Assembly (NCBI RefSeq): GCF_023898315.1
Contig: NC_064622.1
Location: 81,159,387-81,223,386 of the forward strand
Origin: Schistocerca nitens
Lineage: Eukaryota > Arthropoda > Insecta > Orthoptera > Acrididae
Direction: 5' to 3'
DNA: 64,000 nt
Shown: piece by piece, positions 34,101 through 45,599 of the stretch
How positions within the stretch are numbered: the first letter of the stretch is position 1
Layout of the letters: each line of letters begins with the position of its first letter
Made by a program: the position numbers and the translations under genes
Notes under the pieces: generated by a model
The model's database searches: none
Seen by the model: only the letters and a program-made list of their open reading frames with translations
What the model was told of the DNA's origin: nothing

Positions 34101-34600
34101 CATTAAACTTGTCATTGAGTAAACAAAGAAAATAAAACAAAAAAGTGAGGTCTTCAACTTTCGCTGTTTTTACGTTGTACTGACATCTCTTTCATGTTGT
34201 ACCAAAGGCATAAGAACGAGTCTAGCAACGTTCTGGACGTAGCAGCGCTGTTTAGCGTCCCCTCCAGAAACATCAAAGATGAACTGAAGTTGTAGCTCAT
34301 TGCATCCCAGATCATAATGCCTGTAGTGGGACGAGATAATCTTGGACGAATGCAGTCTATGAGACAGTGCTCATCAGATCTACGCATACACCCAAACGAC
34401 TATCACTTGCGTGCTTCATCGCTGAAGATCGCGGCGAGTCTTCCAAGTTCTAACATTCTGCGTGGTATCTGTTTGTTCTAAGTCGTGTCTCCCTACCACT
34501 TTCGCGCAACGACGCTCTGAGCGTGTTTTGTAGGGAATTGACTAGTTTGAACTTGGGACCTGTTGCTGGTAAGGGGACGCCAGACCACACATGACATGTA

Positions 34601-36415
34601 GAGTTCAGAAGAGTTCAGTGAGACTAGCGATGATATAATCAAATACTTAATGATTCCAGCGTCAGCTCCACTGCACTCCCTGTAAAAGAATCTTAATACG
34701 AAATAAATTTAGTGGAAGGGTTTCAAGGCTTTCCTATTTTTAGTTAGCTGGTAAAATAACGTCGAAAAAGCAGTTAAGTTTGCATTTGGAATTTTTATTC
34801 TACTCATAAAACATTGTTTATAAATTGCGCTATTGATAAAAGGAAATATTTTAATACAGGATGATAAAAACCAACTGCGTTCAACAAAATTGTGAACGAA
34901 TATTCCCTGAATGGGTTTCCAAGTTCTACAATGGATCGAAGGATGACCTATGACATATCACATCTATAATCTAGGTTTAAGTTAAGTTTCATAAAAGAGA
35001 AAACTATCAAAATGGTCTACAGTGACCCTCAATCATCTTTAATTACATATTTAACTTGTCGTAAATTACAGTGGCTGATGTGGCTTCTCAATAATTATAT
35101 AACAGAAAAATCATCGCGTTTCAGATTTTAACTTCTGGTAGCAAATGTGAATACCACGAAGTTTAATTGACGATCGACACTAGTATTACGTAAAAAGGGG
35201 ATGTAACAGATGAGACTTCTGCAGTTCTGAGTGAAGCCTTATGCACTCTTATGCGGCTTCGCGTGCATTCATTACCTTGTCGGTGGTTAGTCAGTGTCAG
35301 GGGGCGGCGGGCGGCGCAGATCCACACACCTCGCTGTCTCGGAAGTAACTCTCACTAATTTCTCTTTACTACAATTTACCGAAGTTGGTTTAAGAAAAAG
35401 GTATCTGGCTGTGTTTTGAACTGACCAATCAGGGTCTCAATGTTAACCTTAAGCTCCGCCTACAAAAATTCTGTCTATCCAATGAGAAACGTTATACTTT
35501 TCGTGGTGGGGCAATGTTTTTAATGTTTGCAACGTAACGGAGACGCGTATAGTCTCAAGCTAAAACTTGCAGCTGGTGTGGCCTTTTTAGTGTTATCGTA
35601 AGACCTATACTGTTCTTCTGGAGGGCTCTAACATGGGCTGGGGGGGTGGTCTTGGCGGTCGGCTGGCAATGTGGGTGCCCATTATCGTAGGGCCTTCTAG
35701 CTTACACGACTCTGCTCTCGGCTTCTGTTCTCGTTTCTCCCTTCGGAACTGCGTCTGTTTCACGATGGGAAGGTATGACATGCATTTAGGCGTTCTTGTG
35801 TTAATCTGTGGTTTTCCATTTGCTCACTCGTTGATCGTATTACTTTGGTTAATTTAATGTCAGGATTTATTCGGAGCTATGTTACATACTGCCGGATTTG
35901 CTATCATGTGAGGGTTTTCATGGAAGTTGTTGGATTTGCCTGACACCTTACAAAGTGATCCTGTGACGGCACAGTTCGAGCAGTGTACGCCGATGCTGTG
36001 GCCTCAGTGGAAGACGGGCAAGAGCTGTGCGTGCTCATAGTCCCAGTGCCCATACGCTATTCGCAGCACTTCGTGTTGACACTTCCGGGCTGACAGGCCC
36101 TCTTATCTGCGCTGTGGTAGCTGTACGATCTGCCAATGCAGTCCTTACAATACGACGATCCTAGCGGGCGTCTATGCTTCGTGGACACCCAGAACCTCGT
36201 CTATAGATGTGTCAGTGTTCACTTGGAGACTGATTCCAGCATCACTACACAGCTCACGAAGCACGTCCAACTTGTGTGGCAGTTCTCCGAAAGGACCATC
36301 CCGCTACTCGGAAGGCCACGGTTTCACCTGTCTCAGACTTGTTCAGTTGGCAGTAGGAAGCACATGTGTAATATTAGAACAAATAAGCCCTCTGTCACAA
36401 ATATTAAGTCAAAAT
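34601..36415. other. no recognisable gene; GC-rich block of unknown origin
   Basis: 34601-35220 is AT-rich and empty. From about 35280 the sequence becomes richer in GC and G-runs (35300-35325, 35633-35660) with long weak open frames. It may be the untranslated part of a retroelement, but I found no proteins or terminal repeats. Confidence 0.3.
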
Positions 36416-36417
36416 TG

Positions 36418-36465
36418 ACCAGGTTTCGATGCTACTATGAGTGTCGTCTTCAGAATGTTCTAAAA
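36418..36465 (-). ncRNA. Hammerhead-like core near a Penelope-like element
   Basis: The - strand reads CTGAAGA, a 19-nt spacer, then GAAACCTGGTC. ACC/GGT can pair as a short stem III ahead of a GUC triplet. It lies downstream of the Penelope-like element at 36960-37850 on the same strand, where a terminal repeat is expected. Confidence 0.4.
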
Positions 36466-36959
36466 CATATTAGGTATACAATACATTCATAAAATTAAAG
36501 TTTGTACTGACTGGAAAGAGATGCAGTACTTACAAGTCACATTTTAAAAAAAGATCTAAGACGTAAAGGCGACGTCATGAATAGTTGTAAATAAGATGGC
36601 GAGCCACTAAGGGCTGCTCGTACTTGAGTGAACAAGGGTTGCAACAAGACTGAGGTGCCCACGTTAGAAAGTGTGGGCAAGTAAACATGGTGTTGCTCCG
36701 AGCGCCATCTAGTAGCCGCAGAAATAACTAGGCTACTGTACATTCAAAATCAGACACACGAAATTGTGATGCAGCTGATTCAGGCATAACGTAAGCACTA
36801 ATAATAATAGGATGAAGTTACATATTTATCTGCTTTAAACAGAGATACATTTTGTAACGTAAAAAAAACGTCAGTTATGACATACAAGAAAACAGCAAAA
36901 ATGTAACAGGAAAACAACATTTCGGTAAACTGCATGAGGAAATCTGAATCAAAGATCAA

Positions 36960-37850
36960 GCAATGGCTTTATACAGTCGAAAAAGTTTTTATTTCGCAGC
37001 TGCAGCTGTTCGTTGAGAATGAGGCCATCATGACGAGAGAGATGTTTGAAAATCTCCAATTCCTCTAAAACATCTATGCAGAATATTGTTATCGCCTATG
37101 GCTTTAGGCACGTCTCCAGTAATTAAGAGATGATCGGCAAAGGATGAATTTAAGGGACTGGTGCCATTCTTTCTCAAAAGATGTTCTTTATATCTGATGG
37201 TGAAAGCACGTCCAGTTTTCCCTATATAATAGTAGGAGTAGGTATCGCAGAAGATCTTATAAACGCCAGAACTTTCTGTAGGGGAGCGAATGGATTTCAA
37301 ATTATGAATGAAGTTTCTCTTCAGATTATTATTAGTAGAGAAGGCCACATTGCAGTTGAATTTATTGCGAAGCATGCGCTGAATCTGATAGGAAATGGGT
37401 CCTATGAAAGGAATAGAAAAACGTTTTTTTGGGTTAATTTCAGTGCATGAGGTGTTGAGCGTTGTAGTTCTTGCAGTTTTCTTTTTTAGGATATCATCCA
37501 CTATGTTAGGCGTATATTCATTATTGACTGCTATGGTTTTAAGTAAATTAATCTCCTCATTAAACTTTTCTGTTGGAAGTTGTATAGAGGTGGCTCGGTG
37601 GACGGCAGAGTGAATGGAGGTCATTTTTTGAGACTGTGGAAGAAAAGAGGATGCAGGCACGATTTGGTCAGTATACGCTTCTTTTCGAAAAATATTGAAA
37701 GTGATGTTATTGTCTTCTGTTGTAAGCGTCAAGTCTAAATAATGTAACTGGCGGTTTTCGTTTTCGAGTTCAATAGTTAAAGAAATTTTTTCATGAAGGT
37801 CATTAAAAAGTTGAAATATATGATCAATTCAATTCTGTTCTTCCGTGGCA
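36960..37850 (-). mobile_element. Penelope-like element, RT C-terminus and GIY-YIG endonuclease
   Basis: The - strand frame at 37732-37028 (234 codons) starts after an upstream LENENRQLHYLDLTLT stretch. It contains the RT-to-endonuclease linker (IPFIGPISYQIQRMLRN) and a GIY-YIG domain (SSGVYKIFCDTYSYYYIGKTGRAFTIRYKEHL), with catalytic YIG, Arg and the EH pair in place. This domain nicks DNA during Penelope insertion. The RT palm is absent, so the copy is 5' truncated. It is a different lineage from the copy at 31.2-32.8 kb. Confidence 0.88.
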
Positions 37851-38217
37851 TGTTTACCTGCTTGTTTCACACGTTTTCACCACACTGAACCTTTTGGCGG
37901 TGAGCATTCCCTGTAAAACGGTAGACATAGATGGCGCGCTTGTATCTCTGTCACAGTGCTCTCTGTTGGCGGACGACGTTGGAACCAGTAACAGTGCATC
38001 TACCATATCCCGGGTGGCGTATGCCGTAATCGGATCAAAATCTAGAGATCTTTAATTCCAGGGGCATCACTTTTCTTTCCGCAGTGCATGTCACTGTTGG
38101 GTGGTGCCGCCATAGTCAGCATATGACAAGCCTCCCTTTTAAAGTGAAAGGTAAGAAATTTTAGTGACCTGGGAGAAAAAAAATCACAAAGTGAGTCCCA
38201 CAGGGTTCCACTCCTAT

Positions 38218-38446
38218 TCGGGTTGGGTTGGGTTGTTTTGGGGGAAGAGACCAAACAGCGCGGTCATCGGTCTCATCGGGTAAGGGAAGGACGGGGAAGG
38301 AAGTCGGCCGTGCCCTTTCAAAGGAACCATCCCGGCATTTGCCTGGAGCGATTTAGGGAAATCACGGAAAACCTAAATCAGGATGGCCGGACGTGGAATT
38401 GAACCGTCGTCCTCCCGAATGCGAGTCCAGTGTGCTAATCACTGCG
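38218..38446 (-). repeat. tRNA-derived SINE (family 4) with GGGTT tail
   Basis: On the - strand a head GCGCAGTGATTAGCACACTG and box B GGTTCAATTCC is followed by GTCCGGCCATCC and a body. The element ends in AACCC repeats (38218-38237 on the + strand as GGGTT). A 10-bp duplication ACTCCTATTC flanks it (about 38209-38218; 38447-38456). Confidence 0.85.
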
Positions 38447-38804
38447 CACTCCTATTCCTATGGTAGTAAGACATCGAGAACAAAAAAGGATGAAAGTAAC
38501 GAGGTAGGTTGGGCTATAATGAAACGGCAGAGAGATCGAGTTTGTAACATAGATACGTGCGTGCCATTATTCGGAAAACAAATGTGAATTAAAAGTGTTC
38601 TGTGTGGGAAATCATACAGAATAGAGCATAAGTTTGTACGAAATTTTTTGTTTAAAATGAGAGTTCCTGTTGTATCCCTGCTTTCTGACCATTCCTTCTG
38701 GGACACACTATTGTGTCCACACACAAAGAATAGGTTCAGTACTTAAGATAATGGTCTACACAGAAATGGGAGCAATAAGTGCAGTCGAGTAAGTGTATTC
38801 TTTC

Positions 38805-38960
38805 GCAGGTCGTGATCTAGTGGTTAGCCCAGCAGTCTCTACACCGCGGCGACCGGGGTTCGACCTCGAGTGGGTCGAAGATTTTCTTCACTCGGGCGCT
38901 GGGTGTCTGTGTTAGTCTAATCATTTCACCTCAATGAAAACACGCCATTCTCCGACGCGG
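38805..38960 (+). repeat. tRNA-derived SINE fragment (family 5)
   Basis: The head GTCGTGATCTAGTGGTTAGC with box B GGGGTTCGACCTC, then CTCGGGCGCTGGGTGTCTGTGTT and ATTTCACCTCA, parallels the SINE at 42590-42875. It is diverged and lacks the CAT tail. Confidence 0.65.
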
Positions 38961-39680
38961 CGTGAAATAGAAAGAGTGGCACCAGGAAGCCAAGCAACCT
39001 CAGATAGGTTTCAAAATTTTAAACATGGCTGCAACAGCAACTGTTGAAATTCTTCACGATAAATTTCTTTAAATTTTAATAAAATTTTTATCCTGCAACT
39101 GTTTTTGGCTGTCATCCTTTATCAGATAGGTTTCTTCTGACAGTTAATGCCAGACCATAATTGCATTCTCAATGTATAGAGCTTAATCGGAAGGAATAAA
39201 CAGACAGAGGTTAAAAACTTTCTAGGTTGTTTCGCTGCGTCATATTCCTCTTCAGTTTCTGCTAACACAATCGACGTTTCAATCGCTCTACTGTCAAGGG
39301 CCACTTATCGTTCACTTATTAAAGCAAGCTGTAATCGCCTTGTCTCATGTGGTTAACGGCCAACCCTTGTACGGTCCTTGTTGCAACTTCCACATTCCAC
39401 CTGTCCACTCACGAAGAACTTTTGTATCTCTTAAAATCGTTGTCCGCCGTACATGGCAGGCACATGCCACTTCCTCATCCTCTGTCACGTTATCTACGAC
39501 CGTAACTGCGGCACCTGACATTAAACTTCTTACATTACGCGGTCAATGGTGTAAAGATGAGCCCAAGAGCGGTAAAGACATTTAGACGGAGATTACTTTG
39601 CTACACAGTGCTGTATCATCCGGCTGGAATAGCAGAACTTGCGAGAACTGCCATAAACCGGACGCAGTGGAGGGGCGTCG
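38961..39680. other. upstream flank of the pacifastin gene
   Basis: No transposon protein recognised. Regulatory sites in this flank cannot be assigned from sequence alone. Confidence 0.35.
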
Positions 39681-39686
39681 GACCAG

Positions 39687-39717
39687 TATATAGGACGAAG
39701 TGGCGGTGGCCGTGGCA
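39687..39717 (+). promoter_or_regulatory. TATA box and start site of the pacifastin gene
   Basis: TATATA at 39687-39692 lies 30 bp before a GCAGAC core (A at 39717), a plausible initiator. The predicted 5' UTR is about 68 nt and ends in a CAGCAGCAGCAGCGCC string just before CACCATGAAG. The same arrangement is seen for the - strand exon at 2719-2782. Confidence 0.6.
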
Positions 39718-39784
39718 GACGCCTCCAGAGGTCAGCATAGAGGTCAGCGACAGCCCAGAAGCAGCAGCAGCAGCGCCAGTCACC

Positions 39785-39851
39785 ATGAAGTTCGCACTCT
39801 CCTCCTGCGCGGTGTTCCTGCTGCTCGTCGCACTGACCCACGCCGACCAGT
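39785..39851 (+). CDS. Pacifastin-related protease inhibitor precursor, exon 1 (signal peptide)
   Basis: ATG at 39785 in a CACCATGAAG context opens MKFALSSCAVFLLLVALTHA followed by Asp-Gln. This is a signal peptide of 20 residues with a leucine-rich core and a THA/DQ cut. The exon ends after one base of the next codon at a consensus donor GTGAGT (39852-39857), phase 1. The product is exported to the haemolymph or another extracellular space. Known locust pacifastin precursors have the same plan: signal peptide, then two six-cysteine inhibitor domains separated by a dibasic site. An open frame running through the donor into the intron (to 40171) is read-through into repeat sequence, not the gene. 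Intron 1 is about 10.9 kb and full of transposons. Confidence 0.9.
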
Positions 39852-40268
39852 GTGAGTCCGACACCCGTTATGAGCCCTGTAGAGTGGATCTGCCTACTGC
39901 TCTGTCCACCTCAGGGCCTTTTTCTCAGTACTGCTTTCTTCTAAGAAATTCTTCCAATCCATATGTGGCATACAGCAAACCAGTGCTTAACAGTATTGGT
40001 AAAAAACAGTCTCGGTTACAAATTAATTTTTTTATTTTTCGACGACGCGTTTCGCCTTATTTAGGCATCTTCAGGTTATCTTTTCCAGATGGACGCGAGA
40101 GACACCAAGATCTGCATAACGCGTTCCCGTTCACAGTAGCGAGTAACAGAGTAAGATGGGGGCTCAGATAGTAAGCATGCCACCATCTTACTCTGTTACT
40201 CGCTACTGTGAACGGGAACGCGTTATGCAGATCTTGGTGCCTCTCGCGTCCATCAGGAAAAGATAACC

Positions 40269-42351
40269 TTTTTTTTTGTCATCAGTCTACTGACTGGTTT
40301 GATGCGGCCCCCCACGAATTCCTTTCCTGTGCTAACCTCTTCATCTCAGAGTAGCACTTGCAACCTACGTCCTCAATTATTTGCTTGACGTATTCCAATC
40401 TCTGTCTTCCTCTACAGTTTTTGCCCTCTACAGCTCCCTCTAGTACCATGGAAGTCATTCCCTCATGTCTTAGCAGATGTCCTATCATCCTGTCCCTTCT
40501 CCTTATCAGTGTTTTCCACATATTCCTTTCCTCTCCGATTCTGCATAGAACCTCCTCATTCCGTACCTTAACAGTCCACCTAATTTTCAACATTCGTCTA
40601 TAGCACCACATCTCAAATGCTTCGATTCTCTTCTGTTTCGGTTTTCCCACAGTCCATGTTTCACTACCATACAATGCTGAGCTCCAGACGTACATCCTCA
40701 GAAATTTATTCCTCAAATTAAGGCCGGTACTTGATATTAGTAGACTTCTCTTGGCCAGAAATGCCTTTTTTGCCGTAGCGACTCTTCTTTTGATGTTCTC
40801 CTTGCTCCGTCCGTCATTGGTTATTTTACTGCCTAGGTAGCAGAATTCCTTAACTTCATTGACTTCGTGACCATCAATCCTGATGTTAAGTTTTTCGCTG
40901 TTCTCATTTCTGCTACTTCTCATTACCTTCGTCTTTCTCCGGGGTACTCTCAAACCATACTGTGTACTCATTAGACTGTTCATTCCGTTCAGCAGATCAT
41001 TTAATTCTTCTTCACTTTCACTCAGGATAGCAATGTCATCAGCGAATCGTATCATTGATATCCTTTCACCTTGTATTTTAATTCCACTCCTGAACCTTTC
41101 TTTTATTTCCGTCATTGCTTCCTCGATGTACAGATTGAAGAGTAGGGGCGAAAGGCTACAGCTTTGTCTTACACCCTTCTTAATACGAGCACTTCGTTCT
41201 TGATCGTCCACTCTTATTATTCCCTCTTGGTTGTTGTACATATTGTATATGACCCGTCTCTCCCTATAGCTTCCCCCTACTTTTTTCAGAATCTCGAACA
41301 GCTTGCACCATTTTATATTGTCGAACGCTTTTTCCAGGTCGACAAATCCTATGAAAGTGTCTTGATTTTTCTTTAGCGTTGCTTCCATTATTAGCCGTAA
41401 CGTCAGAATTGCCTCTCTCGTCCCTTTACTTTTCCTAAAGCCAAACTGATCGTCACCTAGCGCATTCTCAATTTTCTTTTCCATTCTTCTGTATATTATT
41501 CTTCTAAGCAGCTTCGATGCATGAGCTGTTAAGCTGATTGTGCGATAATTCTCACACTTGTCAGCTCTTGCCGTCTCCGGAATTGTGTGGATGATGCTTT
41601 TCCGAAAGTCAGATGGTATGTCGCCAGACTCGTATATTCTGCACACCAACGTGAATAGCCGTTTTGTTGCCACTTCCCCTAATGATTTTAGAAATTCTGT
41701 TGGAATGTTATCTATCCCTTCTGCCTTATTTGACTAAGTCCTCCAAAGCTCTTTTAAATTCCGATTCTAATACTGGATCCCCTATCTCTTTTAAATCGAC
41801 TCCTTCAAAAAAATGGTTCAAATGGCTCTGAGCACTATGGGACTTAACATCTGTGGTCATCAGTCCCCTAGAACTTAGAACTACTTAAACCTAACTAACC
41901 TAAGGACATCACACACATCCATGCCCGAGGCAGGATTTGAACATGCGACCGTAGCAGTCGCGCGGTTCCGGACTGCGCGCCTAGAACCGCTAGACCACCG
42001 CGGCCGGCTAAATCGACTCCTGTTTCTTCTTCTATCACATCAAATCTTCACCCTCATAGAGGCTTTCAATGTATTCTTTCCACCTATCTGCTCTCTCCTC
42101 TGCATTTAACAGTGGAATTCCCGTTGCACTCTTAATGTTACCACCGTTGCTTTTATTGTCACCAAAGGTTGTTTTAACTTTCCTGTATGCTGAGTCTGTC
42201 CTTCCGACAATCATATCTTTTTCGATGTCTTCACATTTTTCCTGCAGCCATTTCGTCTTAGCTTCCCTGCACTTCCTATTTATTTCATTCCTCAGCGACT
42301 TGTATTTCTGATTTTCCCGGAACATGTTTGTACTTCCTCCTTTCATCAGTC
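40269..42351 (-). mobile_element. RTE-like LINE (family B), 5' truncated, best-preserved copy
   Basis: The - strand frame 41673-40282 (463 codons) encodes RT motifs FGFRKSKGTREAILTLRLIMEA, FVDLEKAFDNIKW, GVRQSCSLSPLLFNLYIEEAM and IRFADDIAIL, then a C-terminal region ending in RRDRMIGHLLRHEGM. An upstream piece at 42346-42035 holds the linker to the endonuclease, which itself is missing. The 3' end shows CATCAAACCAGTCAGTAGACTGATGAC followed by an A-run (T-run at 40269-40277). A SINE (41805-42008) interrupts the region between the two pieces. Since the palm domain has no stop, the insertion is fairly young. Confidence 0.9.
41805..42008 (-). repeat. tRNA-derived SINE (family 1) in a LINE
   Basis: Complete copy with a tRNA-like head ending GCGGCCGGC. 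Exact 13-bp duplication TAAATCGACTCCT on both sides (41792-41804; 42009-42021). Confidence 0.95.
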
Positions 42352-42589
42352 AACTGAAAGATGCCTAAATAAAGCGAAACGCGTCGTTGAAAAACAAAAA
42401 ACTAAAATTGCAACCAAGATTGTTTTTAACCAATACTGCTATCTTCTAACATAATTATACAGTTATATTAGCTAATAAGGCGGCAAAATTATCCAGATGT
42501 ACGTCTGCACTCCGCAAGAGCCACCTTGCGTTGGTAACGGAGGGCACCTCTGAAGCCACGTATCATGTTCTCCCTTACCGCTTCGTCCG

Positions 42590-42837
42590 CAGCCTGTGTT
42601 CTAGTGGCTAGCGCTGCTGCCTCTGGATCACGGGGTCCCGGGTTCGATTCCCGGCCGTGTTCGGGATTATCTCCGCCCGAGGACTGGGTGTGTGTTGTCC
42701 TCATCATTTCACCTTCATCATCATCAACATCGTTTGTGACTGTGGCTAGATTGGACTGTCAAAAAATTAGACTGCGTAACAAATGTGACTTTGTACGGGC
42801 GCTGATGACCGAACAGTTGCGCGCCCCACAAACCAAA

Positions 42838-42875
<38 letters not shown>
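42590..42875 (+). repeat. tRNA-derived SINE (family 5) with CAT tail
   Basis: The head TGTTCTAGTGGCTAGCGCTGC and box B GGGTTCGATTCCCGG are followed by the body CCGAGGACTGGGTGTGTGTTG...GGGCGCTGATGACCG. A (CAT)n run of about 12 units closes it at 42838-42875. The full tRNA-like region is present, but this is not a tRNA gene because the body and tail are attached. Confidence 0.85.
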
Positions 42876-42878
<3 letters not shown>

Positions 42879-43805
42879 CCTATCCCGTCGCGAATAGTGC
42901 CTGGGCAGAACGGCTGTCGAAATCTTCGTATGAGCTCTTCTTGCCTGATTTTCTAATCGTGATTACTTCACGAGGCGCAGGATCAAGTAATATGTGACCC
43001 AATTTTTCTTCGAACGTACTGCGGCAGAACGGGTCTGTCTCTGACTATCCGTCGAACGATCTGTCCACCTACCTGGACACGCCTGAGGCTGTCTGCCCCT
43101 TCACTCTGCTATGGCAGATACTGGTTTAGTCGAAAAAAGCAGCGTTGACGAAAATTCGACTAAATACTTATCACGCAAAGGCCACATAGCTCCAGTCGAT
43201 AGGCAGTAGTTCAAAGTTAGTTAAATTATGGACCGTTCGTTATTCTTTCATGAGTAGTTTGAAGAAATGTCAGAAATTTCCTTTTAGTTGGTTTATTGTC
43301 TTTAAAACAAGGAAAACGGCTGTAAAGTCAGTACGTAATATCCCGACATCAACTATGCAATTTTACTGTCTGTCTCTGCAACATGTTCACACCTAAAAGC
43401 AGCCAGAAGACATTTACTCCGACCAGATACCTAGATACTTTGAAAGTCCTAAACAGTCACTGACCCACGACTACTTGCGAGTTAAAACATTCAGTCGTTC
43501 AGCAGGCTTCTTGTAACCTAGTACTCGTCGTAATGTCTCGTTAGCTGCTCTAACCACGGCACGCGGAGTTTATATACTACTCGAAATATTCACACGCTAA
43601 TATCTCCTAAAATAAACCACTCACAAAGTTCAAAATTCCGTAAAATATTCAACACTGTAGCCGCTTTTCGTCAACCATACGAGAACCGATCAAACGCACT
43701 AATTTCGTCATGCTGGTACAAATCTGATAAGCGCGATTTAACATAGATGTTTTCCAGAAGACTATCTCGACTCATAGATCTGAGGCTAAAGCCCTACTGA
43801 GTAGG
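42876..43805. other. intron sequence, nothing recognised
   Basis: No repeat or exon recognised. In particular there is no CNxCxC pattern of a further pacifastin exon. Confidence 0.4.
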
Positions 43806-44000
43806 TTAAAAAATGGCTCTGAGCGCTATGGGACTTAACATCTGTGGTCATCAGTCCCCTAGAACTTATAACTAATTAAACCTAACTAACCTAAGGACAC
43901 CACACACATCCATGCCCGAGGTAGGATTCGAACCTGCGACCGTAGCGGTCACGCGGTTCCAGACTGAAGCGCCTAGAACCGCTCGGCCACACAGGCCGGC
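43806..44000 (-). repeat. tRNA-derived SINE (family 1)
   Basis: Complete head and body, with an 11-bp exact duplication TACTGAGTAGG (43795-43805; 44001-44011). Confidence 0.95.
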
Positions 44001-44222
44001 TACTGAGTAGGGCTAGTATGTTAAGTAACCAATCAGATCATCTCGAGCACGTCTACACTCGCGGTATATCTAATGTCAGCCAATCGCTTTACCATAAGTA
44101 ATTATGCTAGAAATTTCGTAATTCCGAAACTAAATAAAATTTGATGAAAACAAAATACGATACCTTTCCACAAAATAAATTACTAATAAATTTTATACTA
44201 AGCGGTCCTTCTGGCTGCCTTT

Positions 44223-44417
44223 CAAAATGGGTGGCTCTAAGCACTATGAGACTTAACATCTAAGGTTATCAGTCCCCTAGATTTAGAATTACTTAAACGT
44301 AAGTAACCTAAGGACATCACACACACCCATGCCCGAGGCAGGATCCGAACCTGCGACCGTAGCAGCAGCGAGGTTTCGGACTGAAGCGCCTATAGCCGCT
44401 CGGCCACAGAGGCCCGC
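44223..44417 (-). repeat. tRNA-derived SINE (family 1), diverged
   Basis: Body and head with several substitutions; a 10-bp exact duplication GGCTGCCTTT (44213-44222; 44418-44427). Confidence 0.93.
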
Positions 44418-44427
44418 GGCTGCCTTT

Positions 44428-45184
44428 AATAAAATTAAGCTCACTCTGACACATTTCGTAATTTCCCCTATTACACAACGACTTTCTCACACAAATATTT
44501 ACATAGTTTTAATACAATATCACATTCTCACTTTACGTATGCCCTCCATACGCTCTCTCAGTCTCTCCAAAACACACACACACACAACCGAAACACGATG
44601 AAATAATGATTTTCTAAATTATTTCAAATTACTCCAAAAATCTGTGGTAATGAAACTAAAAAAAATTGTTGCAAATTTTATTATAAGAACCTATTCTCTC
44701 GGTTGTAGTTTCAGTTGATACTACATATGAAGACATTACAGTTCCTAACTCAAGTTTCACAATGCCATCACGGTTATTATGTGTTTTGGTAAAAATTTAT
44801 ATCTCCGAAAGTATAGAAGTTATTGGTTTGAAATTTTAGCAGTATGGTTTTGTTATACTTAGAATTTGGTACACTAGATATGACAAAGATTGATTAATAT
44901 TTAGTAGTACTTCCTGAGATTCGTAGAGACTGTATGTAACGTATTTGGCGCGGCATTAGTCAAGTACACGGGTCGCCCGGCCCACTAGCCATCGTCAGCT
45001 TTGCGAGCGTGAGAACCAAAAACTGCTTTCCTCCCTGCTCCACGACAAGCTACGCTTTCAATGTAAGATGACGACTTGTAATAATTTACTACGTTACAGT
45101 ACGCTCTCGAAATTTCAGTAGTAATCTTCTGCGTAATACACACAGCCTTTGTTGTAGCATCTGCCACAGGCGATTGTTGGGCGT
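44428..45184. other. intron sequence, nothing recognised
   Basis: Short CA run at about 44573-44586. No exon or transposon protein seen. Confidence 0.35.
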
Positions 45185-45410
45185 GTCCGTAAAACTCTTC
45201 AGTCGATCAAACGATCCCATAACGAAACGCGTTGCTCTTTGTTGGATCTTTTCTACATTTTCCCTTAATCCTACTTGGTAAGGGTCCGAAACTGATAAAT
45301 GATAATAATGGGACTAACAAGCTTATTGTAGACCTCTTCGCGAGTGAATCATATTTCTTCCTATGAATCTTGAACTGGCATCTGCTTTTCATGTGTCATT
45401 CCACATTAGG
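45185..45410 (-). mobile_element. LINE RT fragment, strongly decayed
   Basis: The - strand frame (MKSRCQFKIHRKKYDSLAKRS...RKDPTKSNAFRYGIV) resembles the C-terminal RT region of CR1-like LINEs (compare LIRPILECCSSVWDPYQ...ANQRRAARFVTG at 0.45 kb). Conservation is low. Confidence 0.45.
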
Positions 45411-45599
45411 ACCAACAGATGCTTACTGCTAGGTCTTTTAAAGTTTCACAGGTATTTGCCACAAATATGGCGATCGTAAAACAGTGGATTTTTTAGCCTA
45501 CTGGTGCCCCATATCTTAAGTTACTCATTATGAATAGGTGGGTCAGAGAGTGAGTTACTGTGAACAGTTCAGTGATAGGATTGTTCTCATATGAATAAA

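Larger units (their letters stand above)
32890..34600 (-). mobile_element. Tc1-like transposon (copy 3), decayed, carrying a SINE and a foldback
   Basis: The - strand transposase is spread over three blocks: 34560-34154 (DCIRPRLSRPTTGIMIWDAMSYN, LMFLEGTLNSA), 33770-33555 (FQQDNAGPQ, TQRALQHVQQLPC, with the second catalytic Asp) and 33078-32950 (IYDRLDAGVSTCIAA with EGYTTY at the C-terminus). The breaks are filled by a foldback (about 33790-34135) and a GC-rich SINE (33079-33549). Several stops are present; the element is dead and older than its insertions. Confidence 0.8.
39991..42439. repeat. Foldback repeat in intron 1, its right arm split by a LINE
   Basis: The left arm is 39991-40160, loop 40161-40179, and right arm 40180-40268 continuing at 42352-42439. 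Left TAACAGTATTGGT...CGACGACGCGTTTCGCC...GGCATCTTCAGG is matched in reverse by ...GATGCCTAAATAAAGCGAAACGCGTCG...ACCAATACTG on the right. Both arms carry the hammerhead-like GAAACGCGTC block. A family-B LINE (40269-42351) interrupts the right arm, so the foldback is the older insertion. Confidence 0.85.

Noticed and set aside
35280-36415. GC-rich block considered as a host gene or LTR
   Set aside because: No terminal TG...CA pair with duplication, no protein domain and no spliced exon signature that I could defend.
39557-40171. 204-codon open frame over the pacifastin exon 1
   Set aside because: It starts upstream of the TATA box and reads through a consensus splice donor into a foldback repeat. 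The real coding part is only the signal peptide exon.
42838-42875. Tandem CAT units considered as a CRISPR or coding His repeat
   Set aside because: It is the simple-repeat tail of a SINE; no spacers and no eukaryotic CRISPR context.
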